Counted from the first letter of the stretch, positions 25,880 to 35,265 are shown. The stretch is DNA of 64,000 nucleotides from Chloracidobacterium sp. (GCA_016716305.1 JADJWP010000002.1:1300501-1364500); one strand, 5' to 3'. Program-made: numbers and translations. The notes: a model not told the origin generated them from the letters alone.

Positions 25880-27592
25880 ATGAACGCTCTGAGGTCGAAC
25901 GCATTTATGTCCAACTCTTCATTTACATTCTCACTCCCTGAATCGATCGAAGCGGCCGTTGGGGCTGAGATCGCGGCATGGCGATCGGCCGACAAGATCG
26001 CTCGGATCTGGGCAAAGGACGCCGGCGTATGGACATCGTCCGGCGAAGAAAAATGGCTCGGGTGGCTGGATATCGTCGACCGCGAACTCGATGACCTCGA
26101 AAAGTATCGTGCCTTGCAGGCCGATCTCGCCGATGCGGGTTTTGAAGACATCCTGCTGATGGGAATGGGCGGTTCGTCGCTTTGCCCCGAGGTCCTCGCA
26201 ATGACCTTCGGGGTCAAGAATTTCCACATTCTCGACTCGACCGTGCCGGCGCAAGTGAAAGCGATCGAAGAAAAGCTCGATCTCGCCAAAACCCTTTTCA
26301 TCGTTGCGAGCAAATCGGGCTCGACTCTCGAACCGAATTGTTTCAAACAGTACTTCTTTGACCGCGTTTCAAAGATCAGCGGTGATCCGGGCAAGCAGTT
26401 CGTCGCCATCACAGACCCTGGTTCGAAGATGGAAGCGGTCGCACGCGAAGACGGATTCCGCCATATAATCTACGGCGAACCCACGGTCGGCGGACGATTT
26501 TCGGCGCTGTCGCCATTCGGTATGACCGCGGCGGCCGCAATGGGGCTTGATGTCGCACGGCTCCTCATCGGCGCGAAAGAAATGGCCCGATCTTGCCGAG
26601 AGAGCGACGTTTCAGAGAATCCTTCGGCCCTGCTCGGCCTGATCCTCGGAGTTTGCCATGAGCACGGTCGCGACAAACTGACGATCTTGACCTCGCCTGA
26701 TATCCACGACATTGGTGCCTGGATGGAGCAGCTGATCGCCGAATCGACGGGCAAGAACGGCGTGGCGATCATACCGGTCGATCGTGAGCCGGCCCAACCG
26801 GCGGTCAGCTATGGCGTTGACCGCGTTTTCGTTCATGTTACTCTAGCCGATTCGCAAAGTAATGCTGATCTTGCCGAGCTGCGGGCATCGGGCCACCCGG
26901 TGATCGAGATCGTCATGAACGATCGAAACGATATCGGTGCCGAGTTCTTTCGATGGGAATTTGCGACCGCCGTAGCAGGTAGCGTAATGGGCATCAACCC
27001 TTTCGATCAGCCCGACGTGGAATCTGCAAAGATCGAGGCCCGAAAGATCACCGAACAGTATGAGGTGACCGGTGAATTACCGGCTGAGACACCGTTTTTC
27101 GAGCAGGACGGGATCAAGCTCTTTACATCCGAAGCGTATGCGGCACGGTTGCGAGAAATGGTCGATGAGCCCGATTTGGACGATTATCTTTCTGCACATT
27201 TTTCGAATACAGAGGACGGCGACTATTTCGCGGTGCTCGGTTACGTCGAGATGAACGATCAGAATGAAGACCTATTGCAGTCGATCAGGAAACGAATCCT
27301 CGAGTCGCGGCTCGTCGCCACATGTCTCGGATTCGGACCTCGATTCCTGCACTCGACCGGACAGGCATACAAAGGCGGAGCTAATAACGGCGTCTTTCTC
27401 CAAATAACCTCAGACGACGTAGTTGAACTGCCGGTTCCCGGGCAGAAGTATTCGTTTGGCGTGGTAAGGGCCGCTCAGGCCCGCGGCGATTTCCAGGTTC
27501 TGCTCGACCGCGGCCGCCGTGCATTGAGGGTTCATCTTGGGACCGACGTTGCCGAAGGTCTGCGTCGACTAGGTTCGCTTCGAACGGTCTGA
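25880..27592 (+). CDS. pgi: Glucose-6-phosphate isomerase of the transaldolase-fusion (Tal-Pgi) type
   Basis: 570 aa. Sugar isomerase motifs: GMGGSSLCPEVL, ASKSGSTLEPN (SIS phosphate loop) and a C-terminal GPRFLHSTGQAYKGGANNGV with the catalytic His/Lys region. The C-terminal LPVPGQKYSFGVVRAAQARG closely matches the Pgi half of bifunctional transaldolase/glucose-6-phosphate isomerase proteins of about 950 aa, but here there is no transaldolase domain and no tal gene nearby. Start: ATG at 25880 or the in-frame ATG at 25907 (MSNSSFTFSLPE), which has gaggt 11 nt upstream; 25907 is a real alternative. It interconverts glucose 6-phosphate and fructose 6-phosphate. Confidence 0.9.
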   Translation: MNALRSNAFMSNSSFTFSLPESIEAAVGAEIAAWRSADKIARIWAKDAGVWTSSGEEKWLGWLDIVDRELDDLEKYRALQADLADAGFEDILLMGMGGSSLCPEVLAMTFGVKNFHILDSTVPAQVKAIEEKLDLAKTLFIVASKSGSTLEPNCFKQYFFDRVSKISGDPGKQFVAITDPGSKMEAVAREDGFRHIIYGEPTVGGRFSALSPFGMTAAAAMGLDVARLLIGAKEMARSCRESDVSENPSALLGLILGVCHEHGRDKLTILTSPDIHDIGAWMEQLIAESTGKNGVAIIPVDREPAQPAVSYGVDRVFVHVTLADSQSNADLAELRASGHPVIEIVMNDRNDIGAEFFRWEFATAVAGSVMGINPFDQPDVESAKIEARKITEQYEVTGELPAETPFFEQDGIKLFTSEAYAARLREMVDEPDLDDYLSAHFSNTEDGDYFAVLGYVEMNDQNEDLLQSIRKRILESRLVATCLGFGPRFLHSTGQAYKGGANNGVFLQITSDDVVELPVPGQKYSFGVVRAAQARGDFQVLLDRGRRALRVHLGTDVAEGLRRLGSLRTV

Positions 27593-27607
27593 CCCGTCCA
27601 GGATTCA

Positions 27608-30058
27608 TTATTCGATCGCGATGAAATCGACTCCTGCGAGATCGTTGTCTACCCGGAGCACGATCGATGCCGGATCAAAAATGGACCGTTTAGATGCGGC
27701 TTCGATCGTATACGTCTCGCCTGCCCGCAATCCTTCAAAAAGATAGTAACCAAAGGCGTTCGTGTTCAAAGTTCTGACCGCGCCGTTGATACCGCTTATC
27801 GAGATCCTTGCACCGGCGATCGCACGTCCGTCTGATGTCAATACTCGGCCGCCGACCGAAACCGATGCCGCTGTCGGAGCAACGCGGGCGATACCGCTGG
27901 CAACAAGAGCGAAATCGGCATCGATAACGCCGGGCGTTTCAAGACGCGCATCCTGATTGATCTCGGCTGCAACGACGTCGACCCTCCAGGTTCCGGCGAT
28001 CGGTGCTTCGATAAAAACGTTCTCGACCGTATCGATGCTGTTAGCATTTCCATCGGGCACGGACCACATTCCCTGCCCGACACCGAGACCGTTATTCCCG
28101 CGATAGACCGTTCCGTCGGGCGCTGTCACGGTCAGGTTCAGATCGTTGATCCTTGCGACCGAGGAGGCCGGATTACCCATCGGGTCGGCGAACGCCATAG
28201 TGACCTTGAGCGGGTCGGACGAATCCGGCGGAACGGTGACGTAGTACGTTTTGGACTGCAGCGTCGTCAGAACGTCTTGCTCGTCGACTATCAGCATCTT
28301 TTCGCGAAGACCGTAAAGGTTCGCGATACTCACGCGGCCGAAGCCCTGGTTGACGCGCCGGACGTCAGTTCCGGCGATCGTCATATCCCATTGAATGGCC
28401 GTATTGATCATTATCGCCTTTGCCGTCATCATATGCGGCCGGCTTTCGAAAACGGTCGCACCGGTCGCGTTGTCGAACGCTCCGCTGTGCCACATCTGAT
28501 AAAAAAGGCCAAAGTGACCTGCGGTTATCGGGGTTGCCGCGCTCGTCCCGCCAAAATCCAGAACGTAATTGCTGTTGCTTGCGTTGGCGGTCGTATGGAT
28601 GGCGTCGTTGAAATGGGCGAGATCCGGTTTTATCCGTCCGTCAGAGGCCGGCCCGATCGAAGCCGCGCCTGCCCATCTGTCATCATTGGAACCGGCGGTC
28701 CCGAAATGTCTGATGCCGCCGACGGACACTGCGTTCTTTGCCCATGCCTGCGGCCGCGAACTTCGTGTTCCGGTGTTGCTCTGCGAATTGAGAACGAGAA
28801 TGTCGTTTCGAAAAATGATGTCGTCAAATTCCGCAGCGATCGTGTTGTAGTTCTGCGTCAAGCCATTGCCCCAACTATTCGATTGGAAGACAGCATTGTA
28901 AGGCGGCTGATTCAGGCGTGCAGTATGCGCATAACGGTCGGTCATGAAATCGTAATCGGCAAAGATGCCCTGGGCCTCGGGCAGCATTCCTCGCGCCGAA
29001 GAGTTGACCGTGCCGCGGCCAAAAAGTATGCCGTATGTTGAGGTGCCGTGGTTGTTCGGCTCGTTCGTATTCGCGGAATTGTGGATGAGCGGCGGAAGAC
29101 CTGATTGGAAATCGGTGTGAGTCTGCCGAAGCCCGTTATCAGCGACCTCGGCCCGTACGCCTTCCCCTCGAAAGCCCTCGATCGTCTCGAGCTGTGCGGC
29201 CCCGCTGGTCGTCCGGACGATGTCCATGTCGCTTTCCGCCGCGCTCCATTGATCTATGAAAAGCACATTTTCGTCATGTGCGATATCGATCAGCTGATTT
29301 GGATCCAGCGTCGCCTCAAGCCGAAATCCGTCAGGCAAGATCGTATGCACGTCGCCGCCCTTGGTGCGGATCCGCTCTGCTACCACGCGATGCATTTCGC
29401 CGCCGCGTTCGAGAACCATTATGTTGTAACGTCGCGTCGTGAGCTGGCCGCGGCCTAGCGGGCTCAACAACTCGGGATCGATCTTGTACGCCGGGTGATA
29501 TCTGCCGACCCAACGAACAAAAGGAAGCTGTTCGACCTGTGAACGCGTTTTGTCATCCATTTGGACGATGTGAGCATGTTCGGAGAGGTAGATGAAAACC
29601 CTGCCGCCCAATTCATTGATGGCGTCCCGATACTCGTCGAGGGGTTGGGTGACGAACTGAACGATATACGCCGAGCGATGCTCGGCTTCAGGATCGAAAG
29701 CCCGCAAGTTGTGTTCGACGTCGGGCGGATCGGTCAGCGGGTCGAAATGTGTGTACCGAAGCTTGATCTCATAGTCTGTTTCTCTAATGGTGCTGATCTC
29801 GTTGCCGTTCAAGCTCAACGCATATCGATCGATCACGCCGCCGTTCGCATCATCTTCCCGCCAAAGCAAAGCCTTGCCGCCGCTCACCGGAATATCGATA
29901 ACGCGGATGTCACGTCTGCCCGGATCACCTGAACCGGGTCCGGGCGGCAGCAAAGCCCGTCTTGCGATCACAAGTTCATCGGAGAATACGGCCGCTCCGA
30001 CGAACGTCAATATGAAGAGTAACGAAAGTGAAAAAACAAACCGGACCTTTGCGGTCAT
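27608..30058 (-). CDS. Exported subtilisin-family (S8) protease with C-terminal CnaB-like domain
   Basis: 816 aa; signal peptide about 1-26. A propeptide-like region (about 120-285) includes VQFVTQPLDEYRDAINELGG, as in bacillopeptidase-like S8 enzymes. The catalytic triad is at Asp307 (EVADNGLRQTHTDF), His337 (NNHGTSTYGI) and Ser506 (GGTSAATPITAGH). A P-domain-like beta region (about 600-720) follows, and then a CnaB/carboxypeptidase-regulatory-like domain (about 730-816, GRVLTSDGRAIAGARISISG). Probably secreted or on the outer surface. The same C-terminal domain type ends the protein at 48413-49573. Tail-to-tail with pgi, gap 15 bp. Confidence 0.92.
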   Translation of the reverse strand: MTAKVRFVFSLSLLFILTFVGAAVFSDELVIARRALLPPGPGSGDPGRRDIRVIDIPVSGGKALLWREDDANGGVIDRYALSLNGNEISTIRETDYEIKLRYTHFDPLTDPPDVEHNLRAFDPEAEHRSAYIVQFVTQPLDEYRDAINELGGRVFIYLSEHAHIVQMDDKTRSQVEQLPFVRWVGRYHPAYKIDPELLSPLGRGQLTTRRYNIMVLERGGEMHRVVAERIRTKGGDVHTILPDGFRLEATLDPNQLIDIAHDENVLFIDQWSAAESDMDIVRTTSGAAQLETIEGFRGEGVRAEVADNGLRQTHTDFQSGLPPLIHNSANTNEPNNHGTSTYGILFGRGTVNSSARGMLPEAQGIFADYDFMTDRYAHTARLNQPPYNAVFQSNSWGNGLTQNYNTIAAEFDDIIFRNDILVLNSQSNTGTRSSRPQAWAKNAVSVGGIRHFGTAGSNDDRWAGAASIGPASDGRIKPDLAHFNDAIHTTANASNSNYVLDFGGTSAATPITAGHFGLFYQMWHSGAFDNATGATVFESRPHMMTAKAIMINTAIQWDMTIAGTDVRRVNQGFGRVSIANLYGLREKMLIVDEQDVLTTLQSKTYYVTVPPDSSDPLKVTMAFADPMGNPASSVARINDLNLTVTAPDGTVYRGNNGLGVGQGMWSVPDGNANSIDTVENVFIEAPIAGTWRVDVVAAEINQDARLETPGVIDADFALVASGIARVAPTAASVSVGGRVLTSDGRAIAGARISISGINGAVRTLNTNAFGYYLFEGLRAGETYTIEAASKRSIFDPASIVLRVDNDLAGVDFIAIE

Positions 30059-30212
30059 CTCACAAACCTGATCAATTAAGGGCTTCGCGGGACAAACCTC
30101 GACCTAAGCGAGCAGGGGTAAAGCTCAATCGACAGAAAAGCCGGAACGCGCCATCGATACGGACCTTGACCCTTAACGATGCCGCACAGATCTGTTTGTA
30201 ACTTCGTAAATT

Positions 30213-32168
30213 CTAAGCGCCGACCGATTCGCGATCTTCCGATTCGATCAGGTACGGCGTGACCGCGGGACGGTCAATATCTTGTTCCAGAACCTTGGCG
30301 ATGACCGGCAAAGAGAGCGACCGGGTCTTCCCGATTCCGGGCACTTCTTTGCCCTTGGCGTAAACGGCATGTCGCCCATGCTCCTGATACCATTCGCTCA
30401 AGCTGGCGGTCTTGTGCATCTCTTCGATGATCTGTCGCCAGCCGACGCCGGTGTTGTAAGCGCAAAATGAGACCTCGCCTTCCTGCGTGCCATAAGGGAT
30501 GACGCACATTTCCGTCCGACGGAAATCGTATGTAAAGAGGTCTTGGAACCACATTCCCTCGACACAAAGTACACGCCAGACGTCGTCGTCGGCTTTTTCG
30601 GCCTTCATTCGGTCATTGCGGTCGGAGTTAGATGTCGTTGAAGATGGCTTGAAAAGATTAACGATCTGCGAGATCGGAAAACCGTCAGGCGCCTTCGCCG
30701 CGTCGTAATTTCGCATGATGGCCATGCCTAGCTGAGCCATCGTCAGCTTTTTGCCGCGTGCCGTATCGGTGATCGTGGCAACATCTTTCATGAACTGCTC
30801 GTAGTTGAAGAATTCGAAGAGCGACTTCATCTGATTGGTCTTTTTATTGACGACCATCAGCGTAAAAATTCCGCAGTTCGGATGGCAATTGCACGACGAC
30901 CATCCCCACGGAGCATCAGCCCCCTGGAGCATATCCATGACGGATGTGAACGCCGAATAGCTGGAAAGCGGAAACCAATCGCGCATCGGTTGAAGGACAC
31001 CGCCAAGCTGATCTTTCAGATCGTGCGTCATGCCGGCGAGTGTGTAACGCTGTTCGATCCGGTCTTTATCTGAAACGTCCTCATCGCGGCCCGTAAAGCT
31101 CACAGGCTGAAAGGCGATCGTCTGCACCTTGTCGATGTTCTCGGCGGCAAACTTCACGATGCTTCCGATACCGTTGTTGTTCCACGAATTTACGATCGTA
31201 GTGACGAGAGTGACCTTGATCCCGACCGCGGCGAGATTCTCGATCGCTTTGAGCTTGACGTCAAAGAGGTTGCCTACGCCTCGGTGTTTGTTGTCCTCTT
31301 CGTTTGTGCCGTCAAATTGAAGATAAACGCCGTGTTGCCCGGCCTCTTTTGCGGCTTTGCAAAACTCGATGTCCTCGGCATATCTGATGCCGTTCGTCGC
31401 GGCAAGGATCCGATAGAAACCGATCTTCTTAGCGTACGCCACGGCATCGAGAAAGTACGGCGAAAGCGTCGGTTCGCCGCCAGAGAACAAGATGATGATC
31501 TGTCGCCGCGGCTTGAACGAGACTGCCCGGTCAAGGATCGCCTTCGTGTCCTCGAACGTCGGTTCGTGAACGTAGCCAACCTGATTCGCATCCATGAAGC
31601 ACGGATTGCACATCATGTTGCAGCGGTTGGTCAAATCGACCGTTAAAACTGCACCTCGGCCGTATTTGATGTCGCTCGTGCCGTGATGGTGAACGTGTTC
31701 ATCCTCGGCAGATCTGAAATCGCGTCCGAAAAAGAGGCCTTCGATCCGTTCCAAAAAACGAGCGTCGGTTGCCAGAATATCTTCGAATTCGCCGTGTGTC
31801 GGACAAGTCTTCCGCATCAGGACCTGGCCATTTTCTTCGACTATGTCGGCCTTGATCTCGCCCGGATGTGAATGCATCAAAATGTCGAGCGGGATGTCGC
31901 CGGAGATGACGCCCTCGCGGACCGACTTGACGCATTTCGGACAAAGACTGTCGGTCTGCCGCGGAAACCCAAGCGGCGGAGCCGTTCGTTCATAAGACTT
32001 CAGAAGCGGCTCCGCTGCCCACGCGGGCTGGATCGACTCGCCCTCTGGCAACGCCTTGTTTATCGTCTGAAACGCCTTCCATCCAATATCGGCCAGTTTC
32101 GAAACGGCCTTCGAACCGGTTCGTCCCTTTCCGTTTTCTTCGCCTCTTCTGAAGTTATCGCTGAACAT
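30213..32168 (-). CDS. Tes/COG1964-like radical SAM enzyme (candidate membrane-spanning lipid synthase)
   Basis: 651 aa from the ATG at 32168 (MFSDNFRRGEENG); the longer frame to 32279 covers the promoter and is rejected. N-terminal zinc-like motifs (SLCPKCVKSV, Cys76/79; MRKTCPTHGEFED, Cys122), then the radical SAM cluster site TNRCNMMCNPCF (Cys183, 187, 190), FSGGEPTLSPYF (GGE motif), a second Cys region WGWSSCNCHPNCGIFTL and a C-terminal TEMCVIPYGTQEGEVSFCAY. This order matches the COG1964/MJ0619 family that includes archaeal tetraether synthase Tes and, in bacteria, the Mss enzyme that joins acyl chains into membrane-spanning lipids. Such function here is inference. The GCPYDCG-type extra cluster site of Tes is not seen. 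Divergent from the ferritin-like gene. Confidence 0.85.
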   Translation of the reverse strand: MFSDNFRRGEENGKGRTGSKAVSKLADIGWKAFQTINKALPEGESIQPAWAAEPLLKSYERTAPPLGFPRQTDSLCPKCVKSVREGVISGDIPLDILMHSHPGEIKADIVEENGQVLMRKTCPTHGEFEDILATDARFLERIEGLFFGRDFRSAEDEHVHHHGTSDIKYGRGAVLTVDLTNRCNMMCNPCFMDANQVGYVHEPTFEDTKAILDRAVSFKPRRQIIILFSGGEPTLSPYFLDAVAYAKKIGFYRILAATNGIRYAEDIEFCKAAKEAGQHGVYLQFDGTNEEDNKHRGVGNLFDVKLKAIENLAAVGIKVTLVTTIVNSWNNNGIGSIVKFAAENIDKVQTIAFQPVSFTGRDEDVSDKDRIEQRYTLAGMTHDLKDQLGGVLQPMRDWFPLSSYSAFTSVMDMLQGADAPWGWSSCNCHPNCGIFTLMVVNKKTNQMKSLFEFFNYEQFMKDVATITDTARGKKLTMAQLGMAIMRNYDAAKAPDGFPISQIVNLFKPSSTTSNSDRNDRMKAEKADDDVWRVLCVEGMWFQDLFTYDFRRTEMCVIPYGTQEGEVSFCAYNTGVGWRQIIEEMHKTASLSEWYQEHGRHAVYAKGKEVPGIGKTRSLSLPVIAKVLEQDIDRPAVTPYLIESEDRESVGA

Positions 32169-32199
32169 TATTTCTTTGATTTTGCAGTTAAAGAACGGA

Positions 32200-32228
32200 A
32201 TTTTACCAGACTTCGTGCATTCTGACCA
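32200..32228 (-). promoter_or_regulatory. Sigma-70-type promoter for the radical SAM gene
   Basis: On the minus strand, TGGTCA (32223-32228) and TAAAAT (32200-32205) are 17 bp apart, a good -35/-10 pair. The expected start lies about 25 nt before the preferred ATG at 32168. Confidence 0.5.
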
Positions 32229-32257
32229 GCAAAGCAACGGTTCAAATCGCTCGGCCG

Positions 32258-32273
32258 TGGCACAACGATTGCA
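32258..32273 (+). promoter_or_regulatory. Sigma-54 (RpoN) promoter for the ferritin-like gene
   Basis: TGGCAC, five bases, TTGCA: an exact match to the -24/-12 consensus core (TGGCACN5TTGCW). It points to the ferritin-like gene whose ATG is at 32365; the start would be near 32285, giving a leader of about 80 nt. An enhancer-binding protein would be needed; none is in the window. Confidence 0.7.
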
Positions 32274-32364
32274 CCCCAACCTGGCAGGAAGTGAATTGTG
32301 TATCGAATCGATACTAATCGTTCAGGATTTATGATCCTGATATTTGAGGAACAAGGGAATAATT

Positions 32365-32958
32365 ATGAACAAAGAGCAACGAAATGAGTTACTGTATCAG
32401 GCACTGGAAACAGAATTGGGCGGCGTTGAGATCTATCGAACCGCAATTAGCTGCGCGGTCAATGCAGATCTGAAGAAGGAGTGGGAAGAGTATCTTGAAC
32501 AAACCAAGAAACATGTACAGATAATCGAGGATGTGTGCGAACAGTTGGGTCTTGAGACTTCGAAAGAGACCCCGGGCCGTGTTGTAGTAAGACATATTGG
32601 CGAATCGCTGAACAAAGCAATGGAAATGGCGAAAGCCAATGGAACGAAAAAAGCCGCCGAGCTGGTTGCCGCAGAGTGTGTAATTCTTGCCGAGAGCAAG
32701 GATCACATGAATTGGGACTTAATCGGGGAACTTGCAAAAAAGGAAACCGGTGAAGCTAAGAAAATTCTGAGCCAGGCTTATGATGAAGTTCACGAACAGG
32801 AAAGCGAGCACCTCTTTCACACAAAAGGCTGGTGTCGCGAGCTATGGATCGACTCTTTAGGCATGCCGGCGGTGCTGCCGCCGCCAGAGGAAGAAAAGGA
32901 CGTAAAGACCGCAATTGGAGCGGCAAGAGCGGCTCAGGCACGATCAGCAATGATCTAA
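32365..32958 (+). CDS. Ferritin-like diiron protein
   Basis: 197 aa from the ATG at 32365 with caaggga upstream. Four amphipathic helices with the spacing of a ferritin/rubrerythrin-type bundle carry acidic and His ligands: LETELGGVEIYRTAI, EQTKKHVQIIED, AECVILAESKDHMNWDLI and DEVHEQESEHLFHTKGW. Ligand pattern E...E..H and E..H suggests a diiron centre for peroxide or oxygen handling, or iron storage. A Pro/Glu-rich tail follows residue 165. No signal peptide. Only gene of its unit: sigma-54 promoter before, terminator after. Exact role unproven. Confidence 0.85.
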   Translation: MNKEQRNELLYQALETELGGVEIYRTAISCAVNADLKKEWEEYLEQTKKHVQIIEDVCEQLGLETSKETPGRVVVRHIGESLNKAMEMAKANGTKKAAELVAAECVILAESKDHMNWDLIGELAKKETGEAKKILSQAYDEVHEQESEHLFHTKGWCRELWIDSLGMPAVLPPPEEEKDVKTAIGAARAAQARSAMI

Positions 32959-32989
32959 ATGAGCGGACGAGTATTGACTGGGAACACTG

Positions 32990-33014
32990 CGGAGCGGGCG
33001 ACCGCTCCGTTTTT
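32990..33014 (+). terminator. Terminator after the ferritin-like gene
   Basis: Perfect 8-bp stem cggagcgg / ccgctccg, loop gcga (32998-33001), then five T residues. It lies 31 bp after the stop. The rest of the gap to 33172 shows nothing I can support. Confidence 0.88.
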
Positions 33015-33172
33015 GTTTCCTGGCCCTCATTGAAAAGACTCGATGGACTTCACTACGGCCTTAGTGTCCCCTTTGCCTTTGCCGCGACTGAAATTATCGC
33101 TAAAATACAGGTTTCTTGAATCGCAACCATTTTTTTGCAGAAGTAATAATCTTGCGAAAGCGAAATGGAAGC

Positions 33173-34489
33173 TTATTCAGTCAGTCTCGCTACGGCAAAA
33201 ACATTCCCATTTATAGCAATATCTGGGTTTCTTGCCTGGCCAGCCACCACAACTTTACCATCCGCCTGCAACGCAAGATCGGAGGCCGTAGCGAATTGAC
33301 CTGTTGAAAATGCGAAGTTTGTTTGGTCCTCGAGAGATCCGGTCGAAGAAAACCGCGCTAAAAGAAAAGTTGCAGCAGATGTCTGGCCGAGCTGGCCGGC
33401 AATTCGGATCTTGCCATCTGCCGAAACCAGTACCGAGCTGGCAAAGTCCACGTCGCCCGGCGCGAAATCATTAATTGCGATGCCGCTGCTCCCGAACGTC
33501 GAATCGAGCCTGCCGTTTGGCCTGAAACGAGCCATCCACACGTCCGTATCAGGGCCTACGACGCTGCCGGATAGAAGTATATTGCCATCCGATTGCGCAG
33601 CTACTGCGCGAACGGTACCTGTCAGTCCCGGGCCGAAGGGGACACGGAGAGAGCCAACGTGCCCGAACGTCTTGTCTCGGCTTCCCGTTTCCGTCAAGCG
33701 GGTCATGAAAAAATTGCTGAAATTGGAACTAGGGTCATTGCCGACAATGAGGATCTTGCCGTTGTCAAACGTGAGCATCTGGACAATCGACGGCGACGAT
33801 ACCTTGTTAAACACGATCGCAACAACGCCGTTGTTCCCGAAACTAGAGTCGCGGGTGCCGTCCGGATTTAGACGATAAAGAAAATACTCACCTTGGTCGG
33901 TCATAAGAGCGAGAATTTTCCCGTCACCCCTCACCGCGATCTGTTCCGGCCGCGCTGAAAAAAAACCAAAGCAGCATGGGCCAATACTCACGTTAGAGGC
34001 AAAGAGACTGTCTATCACCCCGTTTGGCGAGAGACGGACTGCTGAAACTGTGCTGGATCCGACGGGCAGCCTGAAAACCTGCGACATTCGCAACGTCGAT
34101 CCATCCGCGTACATCAGTGCATCCCGAAAGTTTGTAAAGGCGTCTGACCGCCAATCGGTGATCTTTCCTCCCGAACCGTAACCCGGATCGAGGGATCCAC
34201 CCGGCGTATATCCGACCCAGGCGATCCCGGTCAACGCCCCGTCAGGTGTTCGGTTTGTGAATGTGCCGCCGACTAATATCCTGTTGTTAGGCTGAACAAA
34301 AACCCTCAAAGCGCCGGAGTTATAAGTGGTGGATGAATCGGGAAACGAGATCGTGACCTTTCCACCGCTTCCGAATGTCGGATCCAGTGTAAAAGATGCG
34401 AAGACGGGAGTGCCGGAACACGAAAAAATGATGATGAAGCTAAAGGCTCTTAACCTCATCAAGCCAAAACGCTTGAAAGTAGACATCAT
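33173..34489 (-). CDS. Exported delta-60 repeat beta-propeller protein
   Basis: 438 aa from the ATG at 34489 (MMSTFKRFGLMRLRAFSF), which has ggggga upstream; the TTG-led extension to 34621 is not credible. Signal peptide about 1-35. The mature part is made of delta-60 repeats of about 50-60 residues, each with LD.TFG.GGKV, D...SVLVSADGKI and R.AGQ-type strands (LDPTFGSGGKVTISF, RDSSFGNNGVVAIVF, RDKTFGHVGSLRVPF, LDSTFGSSGIAINDF). Predicted to close into a beta-propeller. Secreted or surface protein, probably binding; no enzyme motif. Confidence 0.88.
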   Translation of the reverse strand: MMSTFKRFGLMRLRAFSFIIIFSCSGTPVFASFTLDPTFGSGGKVTISFPDSSTTYNSGALRVFVQPNNRILVGGTFTNRTPDGALTGIAWVGYTPGGSLDPGYGSGGKITDWRSDAFTNFRDALMYADGSTLRMSQVFRLPVGSSTVSAVRLSPNGVIDSLFASNVSIGPCCFGFFSARPEQIAVRGDGKILALMTDQGEYFLYRLNPDGTRDSSFGNNGVVAIVFNKVSSPSIVQMLTFDNGKILIVGNDPSSNFSNFFMTRLTETGSRDKTFGHVGSLRVPFGPGLTGTVRAVAAQSDGNILLSGSVVGPDTDVWMARFRPNGRLDSTFGSSGIAINDFAPGDVDFASSVLVSADGKIRIAGQLGQTSAATFLLARFSSTGSLEDQTNFAFSTGQFATASDLALQADGKVVVAGQARNPDIAINGNVFAVARLTE

Positions 34490-34690
34490 ATAGCAGTCCC
34501 CCAAGAAAGTTTTGTCGCTTTTATCCGGGTAGCATAACACGGATCTTTGTTCGAAGGTGAAATAAAACGGAGGGTTCACGGGTGAGGTCCGGGCACGGCA
34601 ATTTTCGCACACCCGCTGCAATTTTTGGTTGCGTAGTCAGAAAGTGTACAGATTTCATCAACCAGTTTATTGGACGAAACCGAGAACGGA

Positions 34691-34773
34691 ATGATCTGGA
34701 CGACTATTGTTATTTTATTGCTTTTGTGGTCGCTGCATTGATCGTTGACCGTATTCGCGGGCGCCGCGGTTAA
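34691..34773 (+). pseudogene. Possible remnant of an lmo0937-type small membrane protein
   Basis: From the ATG at 34691 the frame begins MIWTTIVILLLLW, as in lmo0937-family proteins (short hydrophobic peptides starting M.WTI), then hits TGA after 16 codons. A second frame of the same stretch ends FVVAALIVDRIRGRRG, as the family's C-terminus does. The two halves could come from one gene that lost its centre. The stretch is short, so this is tentative. Confidence 0.3.
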
Positions 34774-34854
34774 GGATCGGTCTTTACTTAGGTGATGTTT
34801 GTCGCGACGATCGAAAGTTCTTTTGCGGTTTTTTATTTAGACAAGCTGGTGAGA

Positions 34855-35265
34855 TCAGTGGATCAGGGAGACTTCGACCATAACACCTTCGCCTTCGTGT
34901 GTTGCGGCGAAGAAGCTCGGTGCGCAGATCGGCATTGAAAAGCATTTTAATTTCACCTGCCATCAGCTTGGCAAAGGGCTTCAGGACAGGGCCGCCGACA
35001 GCATTGATCAAGTAATCCATCGAGGGGAACTTTTCGACAGCCGAGGCGACAAGCTTTTTCGAGTCGATCTCGTTGGATGCATCAGAGTAACAGCTGAAAT
35101 ACTGCCGTTCCGTAGTCCAATCAACTTTTAGTCAAGCTCCAGCAACTCGCTTTCGGTCCGCGAGGTGAGCACAAGATTAGCACCGCTGCCCGAAAGCAAT
35201 ACCGCTACGCGACGGCCGTCACCGCGACCTGCGCCCACCGTCAATGCCGTATTTTTATCAAGAGT
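34855..35265 (-). pseudogene. Decayed short-chain dehydrogenase
   Basis: Three minus-strand pieces line up with an SDR in order. First, KNTALTVGAGRGDGRRVAVL with LVLTSRTESELLELD, the NAD-binding start (expected TGAGRGIG), ending at TAA (35128-35130). Then in another frame KKLVASAVEKFPSMDYLINAVGGPVLKPFAKL through MLFNADLRTE (the NAG-type core), and finally in a third frame FFAATHEGEGVMVEVSLIH and TGA (34855). Two frame breaks and a stop plus loss of the YxxxK active site show that it is dead. Confidence 0.75.

Noticed and set aside
34582..34690. Upstream part of a plus-strand frame that continues into the lmo0937-like remnant
   Set aside because: The upstream residues have no similarity to the family and no ribosome site.
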